Shown: positions 1 through 6,075 of the stretch, piece after piece | Numbering within the stretch: position 1 is the first letter of the stretch | How the letters are laid out: the number at the start of each line of letters is the position of its first letter | DNA from: CAZVLE01 sp964627855 | Lineage (GTDB): Bacteria; Bacillota; Dethiobacteria; DTU022 | Reading direction: 5' to 3' | Assembly: GCA_964627855.1 (NCBI GenBank) | Contig: CAZVLE010000106.1 | Coordinates: 1 to 14,648 of the forward strand | Length of the DNA: 14,648 bases | Translations under genes and position numbers: made by a program | Notes under the pieces: generated by a model | What the model was told of the DNA's origin: nothing | The model's input: only the letters and a program-made list of their open reading frames with translations | Database searches by the model: none

Positions 1-968
1 ATTGTGAGGGTTAGGTGGTAGATGGGGATGGGGGTGCCGCCGAGGCGGCTTTTGTAGACTTCGCGGCCTTTGAGGAAATCGAAGACCTGGCGGCCTCTGG
101 TGATGCTGTCTTTGATCAGGAGGATCTTTGAAATCAGGCCGATGCTTAAGGTGCGGTACTCGGTCTTGTAACCGCTGTTGTAGAGCCAGATCCGGTTGGC
201 ATAGTCGAAGTATAGGACGGCGGCGGCCGGCTCGTGATCTATCTTTAAGACTGCAAAACGGGCGATACCGATCCTGGCGGTTGAGCTTACAAGGGTATGG
301 AAATAGCGTTTCATTTCCTGTGAGAGGAAGGAAGCTTTTTCAGGGTTCTGGAGAAAAAGCTCATAGAATAAAGGCAGAAAAGCCACTACCTCTTCCTCTC
401 CGGCGAGAATGCTGTAATCGTTAGTCGGCGCCTCTTTCTCAAGGCGCCTCAGCTTGCGGCGCACCTCGTGGCGCTGTTTCTTGGGCAGGCCTGAAAGGTA
501 TTCTTCCCAGGTTGCCGGAACGGACAGTTCGAAGCTTTGCGCTTCCCGAATGAATTCACCCCGCCATCCGAAATTGTCAGCAGAGTTAAAAAAACCCTTG
601 AAGGCAGTGGCATCGGGCCGCTGGCCCGGCAGATTGATTTTTCTGATCCCTTCTTTCTGCAGCTGTGCCAGAAGCGCAGCCATGAAAGGTTCTTCCGTTC
701 CCGGCTTTATGATAAAGTCGAGGTAGTCACAAACATCGGGACTGCCGATGAGGCTCGCTTCTTCTCCCTGCCGCATCATTGGCGCCAGGCCGATTAGTTC
801 CCCGCCGGACCAGGCTGAATAGAGCAGTTCCTCATAACCGTGGCCAAAAACCGCCCACCAGCTCTCAAGCCAGGCGGGCAGGATAAAGGGCGAAGACCAC
901 TTTAATGGTTCTCCTTTACCGGCATAGTAACCGGCAAGGTTTGAGAAGGGTTCTTTTTGCAGGTGCAA
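1..968 (-). CDS. CelD/BcsL-type (FemAB-like) GNAT acyltransferase, 3' end cut off by window
   Basis: The minus strand is open without a stop from about position 968 to the window edge, giving 322 visible codons; the C-terminus lies outside. The product matches the Acetyltransf_6/CelD-FemAB group: a basic helix near residues 162-176 (KKQRHEVRRKLRRLEKE), then a GNAT-like half with LYFDY (252-256), YNSGY (263-267) and FDFLKGREVYK (296-306), typical family signatures. These proteins transfer acyl or aminoacyl groups in cell-surface polysaccharide or peptidoglycan synthesis; the substrate here is unknown. No signal peptide or membrane segment is seen, so it is probably cytoplasmic. The proposed start is TTG at 968, preceded by a GAAAGG element about 12 nt upstream. 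It begins 35 bp after the CoA-transferase/GNAT stop, so the two are probably one transcript. The family call is firm; the exact start is uncertain. Confidence 0.82.
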   Translation of the reverse strand, partial: MHLQKEPFSNLAGYYAGKGEPLKWSSPFILPAWLESWWAVFGHGYEELLYSAWSGGELIGLAPMMRQGEEASLIGSPDVCDYLDFIIKPGTEEPFMAALLAQLQKEGIRKINLPGQRPDATAFKGFFNSADNFGWRGEFIREAQSFELSVPATWEEYLSGLPKKQRHEVRRKLRRLEKEAPTNDYSILAGEEEVVAFLPLFYELFLQNPEKASFLSQEMKRYFHTLVSSTARIGIARFAVLKIDHEPAAAVLYFDYANRIWLYNSGYKTEYRTLSIGLISKILLIKDSITRGRQVFDFLKGREVYKSRLGGTPIPIYHLTLT

Positions 969-1003
969 GGATATCTTTTTCCTTTCTAAGAGGACGCAAT
1001 AAG

Positions 1004-2947
1004 CTATTTCAGGTAGATAATGGTATGGATCAGGCCATTATCCCACTTGCGTTCAAATCGAAGATCAAGTTTTTCCATCAGGCGAAATACTGCCATGTTA
1101 TCGGGGAGAATATCAGCTGTAATAGTATGCAGCCCCTGGTTTTTGGCCACGGTAAGAAGATAAGAAAAGAGTTCGTAACCGATTCCCTTCCTTTGAAAAT
1201 CGTCACGCACAACAATGGACATTTCAGCGGAAAGAGTATCTTCCTCGCTATAATACTGGGCCATACCGACAACAATCTCCCGCTCCTGCTGCTTTATGAC
1301 AGCGAGAATGGCCATCTCCGTGGTGTAGTCAATGACGACAAATTTTTTCTGCAGTTCGGCGTGAGGCAGGTGGCGCCGGATCGACATGAAGCGCTGGTAA
1401 AGGCTTTTTTCAGACAGGTTATAGTAAAAATCTTTAACCAGCTGCTCATCAGTTATCTTGACCGGACGCAATAGCAAACCGGTGCCGTCATTGGATGTAC
1501 GGTAGGTCTCGAGCTGTTCCGGGTATTCTCCCCTCTCCCCGGGAAAGAAGGCCTGATCGCGATAGATGAGGTTTCGCTTTTTAGCTTCCTCAATCAGCCA
1601 GGGGCGAAATTTGGGGTGAGCAATAGCGATCAGAGCCATGGCCCGTTCACGGATATTTTTACCATGCAGGTAGGCTATGCCGTATTCGGTGACAATGTAA
1701 TGCAGGTCCCCCCGCGTTAAAGTAACCCCGGCCCCTTCCTTGAGGGCAGGGACTATGCGCGAAGCCTGATCGTTGCGGGTTGTGGAAAGCATGGCCAGGA
1801 TATTTTTGCCATAGCGAGCCAACACCGCGCCCCGCATGAAGTTGGCCTGTCCGCCGATGCCGCTGTAAAAGGTGCTCCCAAGCGATTCTGAAGATGCCTG
1901 ACCACTCAGATCAATCTCCAGGGCGCTGTTAATGGCAGTCATGTGATCATGACCGGCAATCACCATGGGATTGTTGGTGTAATCGATTTCCTTAAAAAGA
2001 ACAGCGGGGTTGTCATCGATAAAGTCGTAAGTTTCCTGCGTGCCCATGCAGAAAGAGGCCACCAGTTTACCACGATTTTTTTCTTTCCTGCTATTATCAA
2101 CGACCCCTTTTTTCATCAGTTCGATCAGCCCGTCACCTAGTAGCTCGGTGTGAACTCCCAGGTGTTTCTTGCCGCCCAGGCAAGCGACAATACTGTCGGG
2201 TATACTGCCGTAACCGACCTGGATGGTGTCGCCATCTTCAACAATCCTTGCCACATAATGGCCAATTTTTTCAACAGACTCGGCATCGGGGCGATGAGAC
2301 CGGTATTCAAGCAGAGGCTCATCGTGATAAATAAGGTAATCAAAGGCTGAAATATGAATAAAAGTGTCGCCATGAACGCGGGGCATGGCGGAATTTACCT
2401 GAGCAATAACCAGGCCGGCATTTTCAACGGCGGCCCTGGTAATATCCAAGCTAATGCCAAGACTGCAATAACCATAGCGGTCGGGAGGCGAAACCTGGAT
2501 CAGGGCAATGTCTACCGCGACCTGGCGACGCCTGAACAGAGCGGGAACTTCTGAAAGAAAAATAGGCGTGTAGTCGGCAAATCCCTCGTTAACTGCTTTG
2601 CGGGTCAGGTTGCTGATGAAAAAGGAGTTCTGGCGGAAATTATGCTTTAGTTTTTCGTCACCGTATGGCGCTACACCGAGAGTCCAGACATGGAGAATTT
2701 CCGTATCGAAAAAGGCTTTGGGGTTGGACTCCACGTATTCAACCATGGAGCGGACAAGATATTGCGGCTCTCCACAGCCGGTGGCGATAAAGATACGATC
2801 GCCTGCCCTGATTTTACTAAAAATATTGTTAGCAGTGGCAAACTTTTCCGGATACTGCCGGCGCAAAGCATCCTGCTCGCTGATGGCCGATAACCTCCCC
2901 TCACCCTGTCCTCCCCTGATTTTACCAGCCTGCAACGTTGAAGGCAA
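1004..2947 (-). CDS. Acetyl-CoA hydrolase/CoA-transferase fused to C-terminal GNAT acetyltransferase
   Basis: A 647-residue two-part enzyme. Residues about 30-470 form a Cat1/4-hydroxybutyrate-type CoA-transferase: an N-terminal phosphate-loop-like TGCGEP (56-61), GVHTELLGDG (264-273) with the likely catalytic Glu268 that would carry the glutamyl-CoA thioester, and a glycine-rich loop GIGGQANFMRGA (363-374). Residues about 492-645 form a GNAT domain with the acetyl-CoA-binding QRKGIG loop (585-590). The family moves CoA between acyl-CoA and free acids such as acetate or hydroxybutyrate; the GNAT part may acetylate a protein or small molecule. This fusion order is known in anaerobes. The TTG at 2947 has no convincing ribosome site, whereas GGGGAGG lies 9 nt before an in-frame ATC (codon 22, 2884-2882), so the true N-terminus may lie there. 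Residues 1-21 look non-conserved. A downstream FemAB-like gene is probably co-transcribed. Confidence 0.9.
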   Translation of the reverse strand: MPSTLQAGKIRGGQGEGRLSAISEQDALRRQYPEKFATANNIFSKIRAGDRIFIATGCGEPQYLVRSMVEYVESNPKAFFDTEILHVWTLGVAPYGDEKLKHNFRQNSFFISNLTRKAVNEGFADYTPIFLSEVPALFRRRQVAVDIALIQVSPPDRYGYCSLGISLDITRAAVENAGLVIAQVNSAMPRVHGDTFIHISAFDYLIYHDEPLLEYRSHRPDAESVEKIGHYVARIVEDGDTIQVGYGSIPDSIVACLGGKKHLGVHTELLGDGLIELMKKGVVDNSRKEKNRGKLVASFCMGTQETYDFIDDNPAVLFKEIDYTNNPMVIAGHDHMTAINSALEIDLSGQASSESLGSTFYSGIGGQANFMRGAVLARYGKNILAMLSTTRNDQASRIVPALKEGAGVTLTRGDLHYIVTEYGIAYLHGKNIRERAMALIAIAHPKFRPWLIEEAKKRNLIYRDQAFFPGERGEYPEQLETYRTSNDGTGLLLRPVKITDEQLVKDFYYNLSEKSLYQRFMSIRRHLPHAELQKKFVVIDYTTEMAILAVIKQQEREIVVGMAQYYSEEDTLSAEMSIVVRDDFQRKGIGYELFSYLLTVAKNQGLHTITADILPDNMAVFRLMEKLDLRFERKWDNGLIHTIIYLK

Positions 2948-3010
2948 CTTAACTTATCCGGCAGGTACTTTACACTAAGCCGCGGGCCAGCAGGAATCCC
3001 GTTCAGAAGG

Positions 3011-3046
3011 TTATTTTTTTTATACTGAAATGATATAATAAATAGT
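3011..3046 (+). promoter_or_regulatory. Candidate extended -10 promoter for the transaldolase operon
   Basis: TGATATAAT at 3031-3039 is a perfect extended -10 element (TGnTATAAT). The -35 at the right distance (TTATTT, 3011-3016) is poor, as is common with extended -10 promoters. The start of transcription would be near 3046, about 36 nt before the transaldolase ATG. It probably drives at least the transaldolase gene and perhaps the plus-strand genes that follow. Confidence 0.6.
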
Positions 3047-3063
3047 GATTGCATTAGAGTAAA
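3028..3063 (-). promoter_or_regulatory. Candidate sigma-A promoter for the CoA-transferase/GNAT gene
   Basis: Read on the minus strand, TTTACT (3063-3058) is followed by a 17-bp spacer and TATTAT (3040-3035), close to the -35 and -10 consensus. Transcription would begin near 3028, about 80 nt before the TTG at 2947. The -10 lies on almost the same bases as the -10 of the opposing transaldolase promoter. It is a pattern match only. Confidence 0.5.
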
Positions 3064-3081
3064 ATGATGGAGGGATAATTT

Positions 3082-3735
3082 ATGAAACTGTACCTGGATA
3101 CAGCCAATGTTGAAGAAATCAAAGAGGTAGCCCAGTGGGGCGTTTTGAGCGGAGTAACAACTAATCCGTCGCTGGCAGCCAAGGAAGATGAGGATTTTAC
3201 CAAGATTCTACCCTCAATTTGCGATCTGGTTGATGGCCCGGTCAGCGCAGAAGTAATAGCTCTCGACTACGAAGGAATGGTCAGTGAAGGACGTAAACTG
3301 GCCGCAGTACACCCCAATGTTGTCGTGAAGATTCCGATCACACCGGAGGGAATGCAAGCGGTGAGTACGCTGGCCGCCGAAAAAATCCGGGTTAATGTAA
3401 CCCTGATCTTTTCGGTTAACCAGGCCCTGCTTGCCGCCCGTGCCGGGGCAGCCTTCGTTAGTCCCTTCCTGGGGCGCCTTGACGATATCGGCCATACCGG
3501 AGTTGAGCTGGTGCGCGACATCGTCGATGTTATCGACCTGCATGATCTCGACACTGAAGTAATCGCCGCCAGCATCCGGCACACAGAGCATGTAGCGGCC
3601 GTCGCTCTGGCCGGCGCCCACATTGCCACCATGCCCTACAAGGTCCTTAAGCAAATGTTCAAGCACCCTTTAACCGACCTGGGCATTGAAAGTTTCCTGA
3701 AAGACTGGAAAAAGGCAGAGCAGAAGCTCGATTAG
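3082..3735 (+). CDS. tal: Transaldolase, small TalC/MipB-type
   Basis: A 217-residue single-domain TIM barrel of the short transaldolase/fructose-6-phosphate-aldolase family, full length for that group. It would move a dihydroxyacetone unit between sugar phosphates in the non-oxidative pentose phosphate pathway in the cytoplasm. Visible motifs are LDTANVEEI (5-13), GVTTNPS (24-30), the Schiff-base lysine Lys83 in VVVKIPIT, NVTLIFS (105-111) and SPFLGRLDDIG (127-137). Glu57 in SAEVIA and Phe129 stand where fructose-6-phosphate aldolase has Gln59 and Tyr131, which favours transaldolase over aldolase activity. This comparison is from memory of the E. coli enzymes. The ATG at 3082 follows GGAGGG by 6-7 nt. 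It is the first gene of a plus-strand run and has a good extended -10 promoter upstream. Confidence 0.93.
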   Translation: MKLYLDTANVEEIKEVAQWGVLSGVTTNPSLAAKEDEDFTKILPSICDLVDGPVSAEVIALDYEGMVSEGRKLAAVHPNVVVKIPITPEGMQAVSTLAAEKIRVNVTLIFSVNQALLAARAGAAFVSPFLGRLDDIGHTGVELVRDIVDVIDLHDLDTEVIAASIRHTEHVAAVALAGAHIATMPYKVLKQMFKHPLTDLGIESFLKDWKKAEQKLD

Positions 3736-3793
3736 GAAATAGGTTGGAAGGGAATACTACTTACAAGAAGGACTAAAACTTAAGGGAGGACAG

Positions 3794-4813
3794 ATGACCT
3801 CGAGCAGGCTAAAAACCTTGTTTTACCTCTTAATGGCTATTTTCTTGCTGTCCTCCTCCCTCTTCCTCTTAAGGCAACCGGACCAGGGCAAGGAAGTTCC
3901 ACCTGAAACTAAGGCCGAAATTAGCCGCTGCTTTTATCAACCCCGGCAAGCATGGGTTGAAGAGGTAGAGATGTCCTGGTCTCCCCTGAAGCCGGCTCCC
4001 GGAGATTTTCTGGTCCTGCAGGCCGGTCCCCTTGACAGCAAAACTGAAGTTAGCCTGGAATTTGCTTTTCCGGGGACGCTATCAGAAGAGTACCGCACAG
4101 ACAGGCACTACTTTGCCATCGTGGCAATCAGTTATGACACTGAACCTGGCCTTTATGCTTTCAGTATTGAAAGTTACCGACAGGAACAGGACGAGGCAGA
4201 AAGAATATCGCTGCAGGATGAGATCGCCATAGCCGCCAAAGATTTTTCCGTGCAACGTTTTACAATGCCGCCGGACCGCACTGCAGGCTGGACTGAAGAA
4301 CAGTTGGCTGAAGATCGTGAAAAGCTTCGCCAGGCCTGGGAAGAAACCATGCCCTACCCTCTTTGGACGAAAAGTTTCTCCCCGCCTACTAATGAAGGGT
4401 GGGTCAGCTCCGAATTCGCGGCGATCAGGTATATAAATAATCACCCGGCCCGTCGCCACCATGGGATTGACATTGCGGCCAACCAGGGAACACCGGTTAT
4501 GGCCATCAACCACGGTATTGTCCGGCTGGCCGATTTTTTGCTTTCCGGGGGAAATACGGTTATAATCGATCACGGAATCGGGCTCTCCAGCGGATACATG
4601 CACCTCGACACGGTCATTGTGGAAGAGGGCGCTTTCGTGGAGAAGGAAGAGATTATCGGCACCGTGGGCATGACCGGGTACGCTACCGGTCCCCACCTGC
4701 ACTGGGAGCTTCGCGTTGGCCAGACACCGGTTAACCCCGATCAGGCCATGGATGATGATCTCCTATTGATTGCTCCACCCAACCTGAAAATTTTTACTGA
4801 ACAAGATTATTAA
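3794..4813 (+). CDS. Membrane-anchored M23 family metallopeptidase (LytM-type)
   Basis: A 339-residue protein with an N-terminal hydrophobic segment at about residues 7-27, after basic residues, that acts as a signal anchor or uncleaved signal peptide. A linker/unknown region of about 170 residues follows, then a LytM/M23 zinc-peptidase domain at about 203-318. The zinc and catalytic motifs look intact: RHHGID with His222 and Asp226, GYMHL with His270, and GPHLHWEL with His301 and His303. It should act outside the membrane, cutting peptidoglycan cross-links or binding a regulator. The segment at about 60-155 resembles an Ig-like beta domain (PAPGDFLVL, then DTEPGLYAFSI), as found in other clostridial M23 proteins; that is inference. 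The ATG is preceded by GGGAGG 5 nt upstream. It lies 58 bp after the transaldolase and 12 bp before the aminotransferase, so the three are likely co-transcribed. Confidence 0.88.
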   Translation: MTSSRLKTLFYLLMAIFLLSSSLFLLRQPDQGKEVPPETKAEISRCFYQPRQAWVEEVEMSWSPLKPAPGDFLVLQAGPLDSKTEVSLEFAFPGTLSEEYRTDRHYFAIVAISYDTEPGLYAFSIESYRQEQDEAERISLQDEIAIAAKDFSVQRFTMPPDRTAGWTEEQLAEDREKLRQAWEETMPYPLWTKSFSPPTNEGWVSSEFAAIRYINNHPARRHHGIDIAANQGTPVMAINHGIVRLADFLLSGGNTVIIDHGIGLSSGYMHLDTVIVEEGAFVEKEEIIGTVGMTGYATGPHLHWELRVGQTPVNPDQAMDDDLLLIAPPNLKIFTEQDY

Positions 4814-4825
4814 TGAGGTGATCAG

Positions 4826-6019
4826 TTGGTGTTATCTAAAAAAGCTTTGAGCATTAGCCCTTCACCGACCATGGCCATTGACAGCAAGGCCAAGGAAATG
4901 AAAAGTCAGGGTATTGATGTAGTTGGCTTTGGCGCCGGCGAGCCGGATTTCGACACACCGGCCCATATTCGGGAAGCGGGCATCAGGGCCATAGAGGAAG
5001 GTCATACCCGCTATACCCCGGCCGCGGGAACCCTGGAGTTAAAAGAAGCTATCTGCGACAAGTTGAAGCGGGAAAATGACCTCGCTTACAGCCCGGCTCA
5101 AATCGTGATCAGCAACGGGGCCAAGCATTCTTTGCATAATGTTCTCGCTGCGCTGCTTAATCCCGGTGACGAAGTAATGATTCCCACTCCCTACTGGGTC
5201 AGCTATCCCGAGATGGTCAGGTTAAATGACGGCATACCGGTAGTTATTGCAACAACCGAAGAAAATGGCTTCAAGCCGACCCTGGCCGACCTGGAGCGGG
5301 ACTATAGCAAAAAGTGCAAGGCCCTTATTCTTAACAGCCCCTCCAACCCGACCGGCCAGGTTTGCAGCGAGGATGAACTGAGAATGATTGCCAATTTTTG
5401 CTGTGAACGAAACCTATTCATCATCGCCGATGAAATTTATGAAAAATTACTCTACGGCGAAAACCGCCATATCAGCATAGCCACTTTCAGCGAGATGGTA
5501 AAAGAGTTGACTATACTCGTTAACGGGGTCTCCAAGAGCTATGCCATGACCGGCTGGCGAATTGGTTATACGGCCTCAACAAAGGAAATTGCCACCGTCA
5601 TGAGCAATATTCAAAGCCACACGGCTTCCAATGCAAACTCGATCGCTCAAAAAGCGGCCCTGTCTGCCCTAACCGGCCCCCAGGAGTGTGTTGAAGAAAT
5701 GCGCCTGGCCTTTGATGAACGCCGCCAGTATATGGTTGATAAGATCAAATCCATCCCATACCTCGATGCCCTTGAACCGCAAGGAACCTTCTACTTATTT
5801 GCAAACGTGACGAAAACCGTGGGCAAATCATTGGCAGGCAAAAAAATTAGCGGTAGCGACGATTTTGCCGCTCACCTCTTAGAGAGCCGTAAGATAGCCC
5901 TGGTGCCGGGGACCGGCTTTGGCGCTCCCAATCATGTGCGCCTCTCTTTTGCCACTTCCATGGAAAATATTGTCGAAGGTTTAGATAGAATTGAAGCTTT
6001 TATCAATGACCTGCAGTAA
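4826..6019 (+). CDS. PLP-dependent class I aminotransferase, aspartate aminotransferase-like
   Basis: A 397-residue fold-type I aminotransferase, full length for the I-gamma aspartate/aromatic aminotransferase group. It would swap an amino group between aspartate (or a similar amino acid) and 2-oxoglutarate in the cytoplasm. Landmarks are GAGEPDFDTP (36-45), YTPAAGTLELK (63-73), SNGAKH (96-101), Asn174 in SNPTG, Asp202 in ADEIYE, the PLP lysine Lys237 in SKSYAMTGWRIGY, and the carboxylate-binding Arg372 in HVRLSFA. The start is TTG at 4826 or GTG at 4829. Both follow GAGGTGATC (4815-4823), which matches the end of 16S rRNA unusually well, so translation should be strong despite the weak start codon. 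It sits 12 bp after the peptidase gene. The substrate cannot be told from motifs alone. Confidence 0.92.
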   Translation: MVLSKKALSISPSPTMAIDSKAKEMKSQGIDVVGFGAGEPDFDTPAHIREAGIRAIEEGHTRYTPAAGTLELKEAICDKLKRENDLAYSPAQIVISNGAKHSLHNVLAALLNPGDEVMIPTPYWVSYPEMVRLNDGIPVVIATTEENGFKPTLADLERDYSKKCKALILNSPSNPTGQVCSEDELRMIANFCCERNLFIIADEIYEKLLYGENRHISIATFSEMVKELTILVNGVSKSYAMTGWRIGYTASTKEIATVMSNIQSHTASNANSIAQKAALSALTGPQECVEEMRLAFDERRQYMVDKIKSIPYLDALEPQGTFYLFANVTKTVGKSLAGKKISGSDDFAAHLLESRKIALVPGTGFGAPNHVRLSFATSMENIVEGLDRIEAFINDLQ

Positions 6020-6075
6020 ATGAATTTGTGTTCTGGAACCGGTAAAAGAACTATGCACGCGAATGGAGGATGCTG

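Noticed and set aside
128..797. Three short plus-strand frames at the left edge
   Set aside because: They are antisense to the CelD/FemAB-like gene and have low-complexity, arginine- and serine-rich products typical of shadow frames.
905..1474. Plus-strand open frame opposite the CoA-transferase/GNAT 3' end
   Set aside because: It lies antisense to a gene with clear conserved motifs, has no recognisable domain and no good ribosome site.
3082..3735. Fructose-6-phosphate aldolase instead of transaldolase
   Set aside because: Glu57 and Phe129 stand in place of the Gln and Tyr that mark the aldolase, so transaldolase is preferred, though not proven.
6070..6075. ATG at 6070 as start of the fused flavoprotein
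   Set aside because: It overlaps the GGAGG; the ATG at 6076 is correctly spaced.
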